A stretch of 64,000 bases of DNA from Colwellia sp. (lineage in GTDB: Bacteria > Pseudomonadota > Gammaproteobacteria > Enterobacterales > Alteromonadaceae): NCBI GenBank assembly GCA_013215465.1, contig JABSOW010000005.1, positions 124,001-188,000 on the forward strand. The letters run 5' to 3'. Of the stretch, positions 35,446-45,815 are shown piece by piece. Made by a program: the position numbers and the translations under genes. The first letter of the stretch is position 1. Each line of letters opens with the position of its first letter. Under the pieces are notes generated by a model. The model worked only from the letters and a program-made list of their open reading frames with translations. It was not told where the DNA came from and did not search any database.

Positions 35446-36144
35446 CTAATTTTCAGAATTTAATATTTGCTCCCACTTTAACCCCGTTAATTTCATCAAA
35501 CTCTTTACCACATAAAATATGATCGCACCTAGCATTACCATAGAAGGTATGGCAATGACGGGATAACTTAACATAGTCATTTCACCCAGCTGTTCATTGA
35601 ACTTGGTAGTACCAGCGGGGCTAACGACAATCCATTTAGCTAATAGATAATTCATCGTGGCAGAAAAGACAAATGTTATTGCTAAGAGGTGATTTGCCCG
35701 CTGAATTTTCGCTTTAAACTTATCAGTTTTTCCTTGATTTGATAGGGTCTGATAGATTAAATCTAAATTAAACAAAATAGGGTTTAACAAAATTTTGGCA
35801 ATTAATGGTTTGCCCCAAAAGCTAGACATTAGTGTAACTAACCCTATGGCCAATGGAATTGCAGCTTCCTTAATTGCCAACCACTCTACATCTAACTCAA
35901 ATAATCCAATACCACCAGTTAATAGGGTACTTAAAAATCCAAGTAATGAAATAAAGTTCATCGACTTGTTTTTAATAAAGTCATACAAGCCATAACCAAG
36001 AGGAAAAAATAACGCCACAACCAAGGCGTACACTGAGCCTAAGTATTCACCCCCCGATAATTTCATTAAAATAACCGATGGAATAACAATATTAAAAATA
36101 AGTTCTAGAAAGGTGTTATTAGGGCGTTTAGTTTGTGTTGACAT
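35446..36144 (-). CDS. VC0807-family inner-membrane protein
   Basis: A 232-residue protein with about six transmembrane helices (for example LIFNIVIPSVILMKL, ISLLGFLSTLLTGGIGLFEL, AIPLAIGLVTLMSSFW, LLAITFVFSATMNYLLAKW and MLGAIIFYVVKSLMKL). The string LEWLAIKEAAIPLAIG-like region and the LYDFIKNKSMNFISLLG part fit the VC0807 family seen in Vibrio and Shewanella. No function is established. Single gene. Confidence 0.8.
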   Translation of the reverse strand: MSTQTKRPNNTFLELIFNIVIPSVILMKLSGGEYLGSVYALVVALFFPLGYGLYDFIKNKSMNFISLLGFLSTLLTGGIGLFELDVEWLAIKEAAIPLAIGLVTLMSSFWGKPLIAKILLNPILFNLDLIYQTLSNQGKTDKFKAKIQRANHLLAITFVFSATMNYLLAKWIVVSPAGTTKFNEQLGEMTMLSYPVIAIPSMVMLGAIIFYVVKSLMKLTGLKWEQILNSEN

Positions 36145-36315
36145 TTTATTTTCATTTTAAGGAAAACTGGCAGAGGCCAGTCTATTTAGCTATTTACCTA
36201 TTTTATCTAATAAGCGCTCAGAAGTCAGTTACATTGTGATATTGCTTATTATAAAGCGGAGTTAACTTGAATTGTTCAAGTATTGCTTAAGCTATATCGC
36301 TTTGTGTAATCACTT

Positions 36316-37746
36316 TTAATTATGCAAATTAATAAACGTGGGCATATTTTTTTTCTTTTTAAAGAAGAAAAAACCCCCTTTATTTGAAGCCTTTGCTTGA
36401 TACATTGCCCGATCAGAATTCATCATCAGTGTTTCAGCCGTAAGCCCATCCTCGGGAAACATGGCAATGCCAATGCTGCTGCCAACATTTAAGGTTTGGC
36501 CTTCATAGGCATAACTCGTGCCCACTTCCTGTGAAATACGTTGTGCAACATTGCTCACATAATCTTTACTTTCAGGCGCAAATAACAAGACGATAAACTC
36601 ATCCCCACCAAAGCGGGCAACTGTATCGCCTTTACGGATCACGCTTTGGATTTTTTTCGCGGTTGCTTGAATCAATTGATCACCAATATTGTGACCGAGC
36701 GTATCATTAACTATTTTGAAATTATCCAAATCAATAAAAAGCACCGAAAGTAGTCGTTTATCTCTTGTGGCATGGGCAATAGCCTGGTTTAAGCGATCAG
36801 TAAGTAAGTTTCGATTTGCGAGCCCCGTTAAAGCGTCATGGTTGGCTTGATATTCTAACTTTGTTTCATATTTTTTTTGATTGCTAACATCTTGTAAAGT
36901 TTCGACCGCACCAATTATTTTACCTTCTTGGTTCTGTAGGGTAGCAGCTGTAAAATAGAGCCACTTTTCCCCGGCATTAAAATTCGGGAAATGATCTGTG
37001 GCTTCCCAACCATTTTCAACTAAAGTTGAAGGAGCCCAATGTTCCGAATAATACTCGGTTAACTCTGAAATTTTGTTATCTAGTACAAGATCCGCAAGTA
37101 CCGGGCGCGGCTTAGAATAGAAGCCTTTCCATTGGTCTTTTGTACCTACAATGTCTGATGATTTTGTGCCAATTATTGCTTCACAAGCACGATTCCAGTG
37201 GGTAACCTTGTGATCATCATCAATAACGAACATAGGAACTGGGCAGCCATCAATGATCTGAGAGAGTAGATGTTCTTTTTCTTTTAGCTCAGCTTCAAAA
37301 AGTTTCTGCTGGGTAATATCTCTTAAAGTTTCCATCGCGCCAATCACAAAGCCATCTTTGTCTTTTAAAACTGTGGCGCTAAACGAAAGCCACTTCCCGC
37401 CACCGGGAAAATGAGGAAAATAATCTTCAGCTTCCCATGTATCTTTAACAATGGTTGACCGACTGAATTTTCCGGCATAAAGGTACTTCATCTTTTCTAT
37501 GCGGCCATCGATAATTAGGTCAGCCATTGTCGGACGTTCTTTATGATAAAAGGGGTACCATGGTTTATTCGTCCCAATAGCCTCGCTGGCAAGTACACCC
37601 GTTACATTTTCACATGCGGCGTTCCAGAAGATGATTTTATGATCCATATTAATCACAAAAGTAGGTACGGGGGTTCTTTCTATTACTTGAGCAAGAAGCT
37701 GCAGTTCACTTTTTGATATTTTAAGATTTTCTATCTTAATCGGCAA
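36316..37746 (-). CDS. PAS-PAS-GGDEF diguanylate cyclase
   Basis: A 476-residue cytosolic sensor enzyme. Two similar PAS domains (about 13-140 and 155-285) share paired motifs such as PVPTFVINMDHKIIFWNAAC and PVPMFVIDDDHKVTHWNRAC, each followed by a PAC extension. The GGDEF domain (about 300-465) has an intact RFGGDEF signature and, five residues upstream, the inhibitory I-site RKGD. Synthesis of cyclic di-GMP with product feedback is expected. The two PAS units are clearly a duplication. The input signal is not visible. Confidence 0.93.
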   Translation of the reverse strand: MPIKIENLKISKSELQLLAQVIERTPVPTFVINMDHKIIFWNAACENVTGVLASEAIGTNKPWYPFYHKERPTMADLIIDGRIEKMKYLYAGKFSRSTIVKDTWEAEDYFPHFPGGGKWLSFSATVLKDKDGFVIGAMETLRDITQQKLFEAELKEKEHLLSQIIDGCPVPMFVIDDDHKVTHWNRACEAIIGTKSSDIVGTKDQWKGFYSKPRPVLADLVLDNKISELTEYYSEHWAPSTLVENGWEATDHFPNFNAGEKWLYFTAATLQNQEGKIIGAVETLQDVSNQKKYETKLEYQANHDALTGLANRNLLTDRLNQAIAHATRDKRLLSVLFIDLDNFKIVNDTLGHNIGDQLIQATAKKIQSVIRKGDTVARFGGDEFIVLLFAPESKDYVSNVAQRISQEVGTSYAYEGQTLNVGSSIGIAMFPEDGLTAETLMMNSDRAMYQAKASNKGGFFFFKKKKNMPTFINLHN

Positions 37747-38219
37747 TTTAGTGACCCATTTTATGATGAGGATTAGAAGATAATGCTAAATTCAGGCACT
37801 GAGTACAAGCCCCTATTTCTGTCATAATAGTTGAAATTTTTATTTCTTCTTGTTTTTTATGATGTTAGAACTAAATATATTTAATGGATTTGGTATAACA
37901 CTTAAAAGTTTGAATGCTACATGTGTTAGGAGTTGGTTTTAGTTTTGATAAGCGCTACTCGGTAAAGCCTTTAGCCACTATAAGTGCATTCACGATACCC
38001 TACGAGAATATAGCCTCTTTATTGACTGCAGTCGTTCTTCAGAAGTAGGTAATAAACTAAAAGATTATCTCCTTCTTTAAAATTGGCACGACAACAAACA
38101 AATATTAGCGATTGAATATTTCTTTAGCGAGCTGAAACGAGCAATAATTTATCTAGGCAGCGCATTTGATTTTGATTAAACTAATAAAATTATAAGTAAT
38201 CAAAGTTAAAAGTGCTGTT
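37747..38219. other. Intergenic region, no gene seen
   Basis: A gap of 473 bp upstream of both the GGDEF gene (minus strand) and the MarR gene (plus strand). It is AT-rich. A short open stretch on the plus strand near 37950-38030 (KPLATISAFTIPYENIAS) has no start or ribosome site and may be residual coding sequence. Nothing can be named. Confidence 0.45.
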
Positions 38220-38723
38220 ATGGAAAAACATCAAGAATTATTAATTGCCTTAAGAAAAGTGATCAGAGCGATAGATCTACATTCAAAACACCTAAATAAG
38301 ACTTCCGGCTTAACTAGCCCACAATTATTAATTATGCTAGAAATAGATAAAGCTTCAGGTGTGAATTCAAGTCAAGTGGCGAAAAATGTTAATTTAAGTG
38401 CCGCTACCGTGACCAATATTATTGATAGGTTAGAAAATAAAGGCCTTATTATCAGAGTTCGCAATACCGAAGACAAACGCAAAGTGGCTTTATATTTAAC
38501 AGAAAATGGTCAAGCGATTTTGCTCAATGCTCCACAACCACTACAAGAGCATTTCATTAAAAATTTTGCTAACTTAGCCCAATGGGAGCAATCACAAATG
38601 TTGTCTTCAATTGAGCGGCTCGCTGAAATGATGGATGCTAATGAAATCGATGCAGCACCATTATTAGAGCTAGATGCCATGAGCGTCAGCAGTATTTATA
38701 AAACTGACGCTCAGAAAGCTTAA
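38220..38723 (+). CDS. MarR-family transcriptional regulator
   Basis: A 167-residue dimeric winged-helix regulator. The DNA-binding helices are recognisable in VNSSQVAKNVNLSAATVTNI and the wing in RVRNTEDKRKVALYLTENGQ. Its 3' end overlaps the last 4 bp of the convergent BCCT transporter gene, and the pairing with an osmolyte transporter suggests, but does not prove, a regulatory link. Confidence 0.92.
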   Translation: MEKHQELLIALRKVIRAIDLHSKHLNKTSGLTSPQLLIMLEIDKASGVNSSQVAKNVNLSAATVTNIIDRLENKGLIIRVRNTEDKRKVALYLTENGQAILLNAPQPLQEHFIKNFANLAQWEQSQMLSSIERLAEMMDANEIDAAPLLELDAMSVSSIYKTDAQKA

Positions 38724-40669
38724 CGTAGTAAATGTAAAAAGTGCAAATGCTTGTGGTATTGATCAATAATATTATTAATCACCGCAGTTTTAGACCAACC
38801 CATAATGTCATAATCTTGCCCCCCTTCAACCAAATGAACTTCTGCTCGATAGTAACTTTGTTCATCTTCATCCGCTTCAATTACAAAATCTGGTTGTGAA
38901 TATTTTCGCGCCAGTACCCGGTAAACAAATTCTTGCTCTTCACCATGATCAACAATGAAGCTAAGCCCATCATCATGTGAAATTTCAACATTGATTTGGT
39001 TTTCTCTTAGTTCTTTAGCAACTAAATCAAAAGCAGGTGCAACTACCTGATTGATGAATTTATTGACATTGACCTTGTTGGGAAAATCAACAATGTTCTT
39101 TAATCGCATTTGCCAACTATCATTATTTTCATTGGTTGAGTGAGGTATTGCTGTTATCAGTTGGCTTTCTTGCTTAAAAGCTTCAACCCTTAAGGCTTTA
39201 ATTAAGCCAATAATAGCGAGTAATAAAACGATAGTAAAAGGTAAAGCACTGGCGATAGTCATGGTTTGAAGAGCATTAAGGCCACCGGCCAACAACAGTA
39301 TTGCAGCAACCACACCAATACCTACAGCCCAATAAACACGCTGCCATAACGGGGTGTCATTTCTTCCGTGTGAACAAAGCATATCAACCACCATAGCGCC
39401 AGAGTCACATGAGGTGACAAAAAAGATCACTATCATTAATACGCTAAAAAAAGAAAGCATGGTGCTTAATGGGAAATTTTCAAGAAAAACAAATAATGCG
39501 ACTGACGAGTCTTGGCTTACCATCTCACCTAAAGCAATGACTTCCTGGTTATGAACCAAATCAATGGCACTATTACCAAAAATAGTCATCCACAACAAGG
39601 TAAAAACGGTTGGTATCAGCATTACACCTACAATGAACTCTCTAATCGTGCGACCACGAGAAATCCTAGCGATAAACAAACCGACAAAAGGCGCCCATGC
39701 TAACCACCAACCCCAGTAAAATATAGTCCAACCACCTATCCAATTTGTCTTCTTATAAGCAAATAAATTAAAGGTGTTATGGACAATGTCAGCTAAATAA
39801 TCACCAATGTTTTGCAAATAAGCCTGCAATAAAAATACTGTTGGGCCAAGTATAAAAATCAACAGTAACAAGGTCACAGCCAGAAACATATTTGTTTGTG
39901 ATAGTATTTTAATTCCTTTATCTAACCCTGTTGCAACAGAGATAGCTGCAAGTGCAGTTATCACACACATTATAATTATTTGATTGGTAGTAGAAACATC
40001 AAGACCAAACAAATAGTTAAAGCCTGCGTTTACCTGTGACGCGCCTAAACCAAGTGAGGTGGCAACACCAAAAACAGTACTTACTACCGCGAAAATATCG
40101 ACTAAATGTCCCGGCCATTGGTAAATTCTTTCGCCAATTAATGGATATAAAGCAGAGCGTAAAGTCAGCGGTAAGTTGTGGCGGTAACTAAAATACGCTA
40201 ACACTAAGGCAACAATGGCATAGATAGCCCAAGCATGTAGCCCCCAGTGGAAAAAAGTCATCTTCATTGCTTCTTTAACCGCAGCAACGGTACCCGTTTC
40301 CGCCGTAGGAGGTGATAAATAGTGCATTAATGGCTCGGCCACACCAAAGAACATTAAACCAATGCCCATACCCGCAGCAAATAGCATGGAAATCCAAGTG
40401 ACTAGTGAATAATCGGGTGTCGAATGATCTGGCCCCAAACGAATATCACCATAGCGTGATACTCCTAAGTAAATAACAAAAAAGAAGATGAATGCGACAG
40501 TGAGCACATAAAACCAACTACCATTGTCAACAATGCTTGCCTGAACTAGAGTGAATAAACTTTGCGCTTGCTGGGGTAACGCTACGGTATAAAGTAAAAG
40601 GGCAATGATAATAGACGAGGCACCAACAAATACTTGCTTATTCAGTTGACTCTTAACAGGTGTGGACAA
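38720..40669 (-). CDS. BCCT-family betaine/choline/carnitine transporter
   Basis: Inner-membrane sodium- or proton-coupled carrier for quaternary ammonium compounds. The 649 residues have about twelve transmembrane helices and the BCCT signature region (GGWTIFYWGWWLAWAPFVG near 335-353, with GASQVNAGFNYLFG near 215). Residues from about 510 onward form a cytoplasmic C-terminal domain, which makes it BetT-like (E. coli BetT, 677 residues) rather than a short BetP-type. Substrate cannot be fixed from sequence. Confidence 0.93.
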   Translation of the reverse strand: MSTPVKSQLNKQVFVGASSIIIALLLYTVALPQQAQSLFTLVQASIVDNGSWFYVLTVAFIFFFVIYLGVSRYGDIRLGPDHSTPDYSLVTWISMLFAAGMGIGLMFFGVAEPLMHYLSPPTAETGTVAAVKEAMKMTFFHWGLHAWAIYAIVALVLAYFSYRHNLPLTLRSALYPLIGERIYQWPGHLVDIFAVVSTVFGVATSLGLGASQVNAGFNYLFGLDVSTTNQIIIMCVITALAAISVATGLDKGIKILSQTNMFLAVTLLLLIFILGPTVFLLQAYLQNIGDYLADIVHNTFNLFAYKKTNWIGGWTIFYWGWWLAWAPFVGLFIARISRGRTIREFIVGVMLIPTVFTLLWMTIFGNSAIDLVHNQEVIALGEMVSQDSSVALFVFLENFPLSTMLSFFSVLMIVIFFVTSCDSGAMVVDMLCSHGRNDTPLWQRVYWAVGIGVVAAILLLAGGLNALQTMTIASALPFTIVLLLAIIGLIKALRVEAFKQESQLITAIPHSTNENNDSWQMRLKNIVDFPNKVNVNKFINQVVAPAFDLVAKELRENQINVEISHDDGLSFIVDHGEEQEFVYRVLARKYSQPDFVIEADEDEQSYYRAEVHLVEGGQDYDIMGWSKTAVINNIIDQYHKHLHFLHLLR

Positions 40670-40884
40670 TTTTTTCCCCTAAATTTAATTTGTGTTGATA
40701 TTATATCTACTGAAATAATGCTGTAAACAATAGCACATTCAACAAAATTCTTCGACCAACGTCATATTTATTAAGCTTTTGAAAAAAATTACATATTTTG
40801 ATAAGCTATAGTAGAAACTAAATATAGTTAGAGCACTAATAAAAATGACTCAACAAATAATTAAAAAGCCAAGGGATAATCAAG

Positions 40885-43536
40885 ATGAAATTCACTAGAC
40901 TGCATTGTGCTGTGTTAACAGCCTTAGCGGTGTCAGGCTCTCTCTCTGCTGAGGAAGCAAACAAGCAAAAAAAAGCAAAAATAGAAGTCATTGAGGTTAC
41001 CGCAACTAAACGTACTGAATCCATTCAAGACGTGCCCGTCACTGTTACTGCATTAACTGGTGATAGCTTAGAAACACTTGGTGTTTCTAATTTTGATCAA
41101 TATGTTGAATTTTTACCTAACGTGGTTTTTCAGGGCACAGGCCCTGGGCAAAATGAAATATATATTCGTGGTGCGGCAACCACCCAATCCAACATTTCCC
41201 TTTCATCAGTGCAAGCATTACAACCCTCTGTTGCCTTTTATTTAGACGAGCAACCCGTATCAATGCAAGGGCGTAACTTAGATATTTATGCGACCGATGT
41301 TGAACGTATAGAGGTTTTACCAGGACCACAAGGCACACTTTTTGGTGCAAGCTCTCAATCGGGTACCGTGCGCTTAATAACCAACAAACCAAACCATGAT
41401 GGTTTTGCCGTAGGTTTTGATACCAGCACAAGTACCACAAAGGGTGGTGATATGAGTAACTCGGTTGAGGCTTATTTTAATATGTCTTTAACTGATTCGT
41501 TGGCAGTACGCGTTACCGCTTACAACGACTACCAAGGCGGTTGGATAGATAATGTACTCAATGTGCCCGGTGAAGGTGGTTATAACGGTAGTGCTGTCGT
41601 CATAAGTAGAGTTTCAGGTGGTGCATTAACGAATCCTGAAAATGTTGCTGTTACCGCGCCAAAAAATCATGCCTTAGTGGAAGATAACTTTAACACTGCA
41701 AATTATGCTGGTGCGCGCTTTGGTTTATCTTATTTAATTAATGATGAATGGAACCTTTTAGTTCAACATACCCAACAATCTCTCGATACAGAAGGGGTAT
41801 TTGCTTATGATCCAAATCTTGAGGGTGAGACATCAACAAACCGTTTTACCCCCGAAAACAATAATGATGATTTTGGCTTAACTACCTGGACATTAGCAGG
41901 CAGGCTTGAACATCTCGATATCGTTTATACTGGTGGTTATCTAAACAGAGACATCAATTCAACCATTGATTACACTGGCTATACCAATGGCGGTTCATTT
42001 TCTGCTTATTATGTTTGTAACTATGATGCTAGTGCACCTGAGGCACAAGAATGTCTTGATCCGACTAAGTTTTATAAAGAAGCAACCAGTACCTCTCGCA
42101 TCACCCATGAATTTCGTATAAATACTGCTGCTGAAAATCGCTGGCGCGTTACTGCGGGTGTTTTCTATGATTCTCAAGAATTATCAACGGTTGGGCAATT
42201 TAAAATAGCCAATACAGAGAAATTTCCTAATTTAGCTAGAGAGCTTGCCGGAACTGAAGGCATTAACAGTGATGGCGGTCCTTTCCCTTCTGAAGTGAGC
42301 TTCGTTAATGATGTTACCCACACCATTGATCAAATAGCCTTATTTGGTCAGTTAGAATTTGATATAACTGATACCGTCACGGCAAGCTTTGGTGCCCGTT
42401 GGTATCAAATTGATGACATATATAAAGGGGCTACTACCAGTGGTGATGTCAGTGGTAGATTACGCGCCTTCGGTGATGGTAGTGATGCAGCCTTAACCGA
42501 GTTTTTTGGCGCTGAAAAAGCAGCAGAATATCAAGCCGCTATTGTCAGTGGCCAGTTAGATACGAGCTTACTTAATAAAGATGGTTCACTAACGGTTGAT
42601 GACACTATTATCAAAGCATCACTTGATTGGAAAGTGTCAAACGAAGTCATGGTATTTGCTTCCTATTCAGAAGGCTTTAGACCACCGGTTACCAACCGAA
42701 CGGGCGGCGATGAGTCCAAAGTTCAAGAAGGGGCTTTTAAAGATTTCCGCATTCCAGTGTACTCAACCACAGATAGTTTAGATAACATTGAAATAGGATT
42801 TAAATCAACCTTATTTGAGCAAACATTACGTTTTAATGCGACTGCCTATTATTCAAAAATATCTGATCTGCAAACCTCACGATTTGACCCTACCAATATC
42901 AGCTTCTTAGTATTTACTGATAACGTTGGTGATGCTGAAATCAAAGGTATTGATGGTGACTTTACTTGGGTAGCAACTGATAATTTAGTGATCTCTGGTG
43001 CTTTTAGTTTTATTGATACCGAGTTAACGTCAGTTAATGACGAGCTTGCCGGTATTGCACCTGCAGTGGGTAGTCGTTTACCTTACTCGGCGAAGTTTTC
43101 AGGGAATTTACAAGCTCAGTATTTCTATCATATTGCTAAAGATATGACGGGTTATATTAACGGTTCAATCAGTTATACCGGAGAAAGACTAGCAGGTATG
43201 ACGATGAATGCTTATGTGGTAGAAGATGCCACTAATTTAATCTATGGCACAGGCTCTGGTTTAAGTATTCAAAAAGAAGCTGATGTTTATTCCGGGGTAA
43301 ATTACCAAGACAGTAACGGGGAAGCCTTCGCTGGTGGTCGTTATGTGCAAGATAGCTACATTTTAGCAAACTTAAGCTTTGGTGTGACTAACGACGAATG
43401 GAAAGCTGAACTGTTTATCGACAACGTCACTGATGAAAGTGCAATATTATATATTGATACGCAACAGTTTACCCCGAAGGTTGTTTCTAACAGACCACGC
43501 ACTGTTGGTTTTAGATTTTCGTATGACTTTTATTAA
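40885..43536 (+). CDS. TonB-dependent receptor paired with a TPR-sulfotransferase
   Basis: Outer-membrane active transporter, 883 residues. A signal peptide (KFTRLHCAVLTALAVSGSLS) is followed by a TonB box (IEVIEVTATKR), the plug domain (PQGTLFGASSQSGTVRLITNKP near 150-170) and a C-terminal beta-barrel ending in aromatic F. It sits 130 bp ahead of a TPR-sulfotransferase gene, a pairing frequent in Alteromonadales and Sphingomonads. The substrate is unknown. The barrel has an insertion-rich middle with several Asn/Asp-rich loops. Confidence 0.93.
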   Translation: MKFTRLHCAVLTALAVSGSLSAEEANKQKKAKIEVIEVTATKRTESIQDVPVTVTALTGDSLETLGVSNFDQYVEFLPNVVFQGTGPGQNEIYIRGAATTQSNISLSSVQALQPSVAFYLDEQPVSMQGRNLDIYATDVERIEVLPGPQGTLFGASSQSGTVRLITNKPNHDGFAVGFDTSTSTTKGGDMSNSVEAYFNMSLTDSLAVRVTAYNDYQGGWIDNVLNVPGEGGYNGSAVVISRVSGGALTNPENVAVTAPKNHALVEDNFNTANYAGARFGLSYLINDEWNLLVQHTQQSLDTEGVFAYDPNLEGETSTNRFTPENNNDDFGLTTWTLAGRLEHLDIVYTGGYLNRDINSTIDYTGYTNGGSFSAYYVCNYDASAPEAQECLDPTKFYKEATSTSRITHEFRINTAAENRWRVTAGVFYDSQELSTVGQFKIANTEKFPNLARELAGTEGINSDGGPFPSEVSFVNDVTHTIDQIALFGQLEFDITDTVTASFGARWYQIDDIYKGATTSGDVSGRLRAFGDGSDAALTEFFGAEKAAEYQAAIVSGQLDTSLLNKDGSLTVDDTIIKASLDWKVSNEVMVFASYSEGFRPPVTNRTGGDESKVQEGAFKDFRIPVYSTTDSLDNIEIGFKSTLFEQTLRFNATAYYSKISDLQTSRFDPTNISFLVFTDNVGDAEIKGIDGDFTWVATDNLVISGAFSFIDTELTSVNDELAGIAPAVGSRLPYSAKFSGNLQAQYFYHIAKDMTGYINGSISYTGERLAGMTMNAYVVEDATNLIYGTGSGLSIQKEADVYSGVNYQDSNGEAFAGGRYVQDSYILANLSFGVTNDEWKAELFIDNVTDESAILYIDTQQFTPKVVSNRPRTVGFRFSYDFY

Positions 43537-43571
43537 GCATTAGACAAATACTAACGCTTTAAAAGTTTAAT

Positions 43572-43606
43572 AAAGCCGCTTGATGTTTGTATCAAGCGGC
43601 TTTTTA
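43572..43606 (+). terminator. Rho-independent terminator after the TonB receptor
   Basis: AAAGCCGCTTGAT, a six-base loop and ATCAAGCGGCTTTTT form a strong hairpin with T-run. It implies that the downstream sulfotransferase has its own promoter or depends on read-through. Confidence 0.88.
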
Positions 43607-43664
43607 TTGATAAAGTACTAAGCGAGCAATAAGCTCTCTTTTAGCTATTTATGGAGCCAAGTCG

Positions 43665-45698
43665 TTGGACAAAACAACCTCCCCCTCGATTGACATACAG
43701 TTAAAATCAATTCAACAATTGATCCAAAAAACAAAGTTCAATGACGCTATCAAACAAAGCCAGCGGCTACAAAAGCAAACCACAGACCAATACCATCAAA
43801 TTGAATTATGGTATTTAATCGCCGTTGCCCAGCGCTATGGCAAAGAATTTTCCAAGGCATTAATGAGTATTAATGAATTACTTAAACTTGATGAAGAACA
43901 TAGCCGGGCGAACCAAGAAAAAGGCTTTATTTATAATGCCTTAGGTAAATATGTACTGGCTAAAATTGCGTTTGAAAAAGCAGTGAAAATCAACCCAAGT
44001 TTAGTCGCTACTTGGCAAGCGTTAATTCACCTTTACCGAGCAGCGCAGCAACAAGAAAATGTGCAAAAGGCCGCTAATCAGTTAGCAAAGCTTAAGGAAT
44101 TACCGCCTGCTTTACTTGCTGTTACTGAGTTAATGCACGAAGGCAAGTTATTAAAAGCAGAACAACTTTGCCGCCATTTTATGCAAAATAATAAACGTCA
44201 TATTGATGGTATGTGTTTACTCGCTGAAATAGGGATGGAGCTAAAAATTTATGACGATGCTGAATTTTTACTTACCAGTGCACTTGAGTTAGCGCCTAGC
44301 CATATTCATGCTCGTTCTCAATATCTCAATTTACTTATCCGTTTAGGAAAATATAAAGTGGCAGAACAGCAAGTTGATAAATTACTTGTGGTACAACCAG
44401 ACAATCTGAGCTTCAAAATAGCTAAAGCCAGTGCTTTAACAGGTTTAGGTAAAATAGAGCAAGCCATCAGCCTCTTTGAGCAAGTTATTGCACGCGCTAA
44501 AAGCCAGGCTAGCGTCCAAATCACAATAAAAAGTAAGCAAGTTGCAGGCTTTCATTTACAGTTAGGGCATGCGCTAAAAGCCAAAGGCGACATCGAAAAA
44601 GCGGTTGCCGCTTACCAAGCAGCGTATCAAATACAGTCAAGCTATGGTGATGCATTTTGGAGTTTAGCCAATACTAAAACATATCGCTTTAGCGATGACG
44701 AAATTGCTCAAATGCAAGCTCAGCAAGATGATAAAAACTTAGCAATAACAGATAAAATTCAACTACATTTTGCTACCGGTAAAGCCTTTGAAGACAGGCA
44801 AGAATATCAGCAAGCCTTTCAAGCTTACCAACAAGGTAATGAGTTACAACATGCTGGTAGTGGTTTTGATATTAGTAAAATAGAGCAACAAGTAGCAGAG
44901 CAAATAAAATATTGTACCGCTGAATTATTTGCGCAGCGTGGACATTTAGGGCTTAACTTACCCGATCCCATATTTATTGTTGGTTTGCCACGTGCTGGCT
45001 CTACTTTACTTGAACAAATACTGGCTTCCCATAGTCAAGTTGATGGCACTATGGAATTGCATAATATATTAGGTTTAGCATCACGACTTAGGGGTCGTAG
45101 CAACAGTCAAAGTGATAAAGAAGCCCAATACCCTAAAAACTTAAGTGAAATTAATCCAGATTATTTTAAACGTTTTGGTCAACAGTTTATTGATGAAACA
45201 CGTGACTACCGAGCGCAAGCACCATTGTTTATTGATAAGATGCCGAATAACTTCCTGCATATAGGCTTAATACGGTTAATACTGCCCAATGCCAAAATTA
45301 TTGACGCCAGACGTTCACCAATGGCTTGTTGCTTTAGCGGTTTTAAACAGTTATTTGCCGAAGGGCAGGACTTTAGTTACAACCTTGCAGATATTGGTCG
45401 CTATTATCAAGCTTACCTAAAATTAATGGCACATTGGGATGAGGTATTACCTGACTTTGTTTTAACCGTGAATCATGAAGATGTGGTTGATGATTTGGAA
45501 GGGCAGGTGCGAAGAATACTTGATTTTTGTGGTTTAGCATTTGAACAATCATGTATCGATTTTCATAAAACCAAGCGTAATATTAAAACACCTAGTTCAG
45601 AGCAAGTTCGCCAACCTATTTATAAAAGTGCCACTGAACAATGGCGACATTTTGAACCTTACTTAGCACCATTAAAAAAGGTGCTAAGTATCGACTGA
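43665..45698 (+). CDS. TPR-domain sulfotransferase
   Basis: A 677-residue cytosolic protein. Residues 1 to about 420 are TPR-like repeats (for example HSRANQEKGFIYNALGKYVL). The C-terminal part (about 430-665) is a Sulfotransfer_3-type PAPS-dependent sulfotransferase. The 5'-phosphosulfate loop is FIVGLPRAGSTLLEQIL near 437 and the 3'-phosphate site is in IDARRSPMACCFSGFKQ near 546. It is predicted to transfer sulfate to a carbohydrate or other hydroxylated acceptor, or to proteins. Follows the TonB receptor. GTG/TTG-type start. Confidence 0.88.
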   Translation: MDKTTSPSIDIQLKSIQQLIQKTKFNDAIKQSQRLQKQTTDQYHQIELWYLIAVAQRYGKEFSKALMSINELLKLDEEHSRANQEKGFIYNALGKYVLAKIAFEKAVKINPSLVATWQALIHLYRAAQQQENVQKAANQLAKLKELPPALLAVTELMHEGKLLKAEQLCRHFMQNNKRHIDGMCLLAEIGMELKIYDDAEFLLTSALELAPSHIHARSQYLNLLIRLGKYKVAEQQVDKLLVVQPDNLSFKIAKASALTGLGKIEQAISLFEQVIARAKSQASVQITIKSKQVAGFHLQLGHALKAKGDIEKAVAAYQAAYQIQSSYGDAFWSLANTKTYRFSDDEIAQMQAQQDDKNLAITDKIQLHFATGKAFEDRQEYQQAFQAYQQGNELQHAGSGFDISKIEQQVAEQIKYCTAELFAQRGHLGLNLPDPIFIVGLPRAGSTLLEQILASHSQVDGTMELHNILGLASRLRGRSNSQSDKEAQYPKNLSEINPDYFKRFGQQFIDETRDYRAQAPLFIDKMPNNFLHIGLIRLILPNAKIIDARRSPMACCFSGFKQLFAEGQDFSYNLADIGRYYQAYLKLMAHWDEVLPDFVLTVNHEDVVDDLEGQVRRILDFCGLAFEQSCIDFHKTKRNIKTPSSEQVRQPIYKSATEQWRHFEPYLAPLKKVLSID

Positions 45699-45815
45699 GT
45701 TTTACTATATGAAGTCTATTCATAACATGCTTATGTAGGTGACGTTTACAAAGAGTTGATGAGTAAAGGTCATAGTCATAATTAATAAAATACGTACTCA
45801 CGTTATGCAATAAAC

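Noticed and set aside
37950..38110. Short open plus-strand stretch in the gap before the MarR gene
   Set aside because: No start or ribosome site and stops on both sides. It may be residual coding sequence but cannot be assigned.
38720..40669. Labelling the BCCT transporter as BetT (choline)
   Set aside because: No betABI genes are adjacent, and sequence alone does not separate choline, betaine and carnitine carriers.
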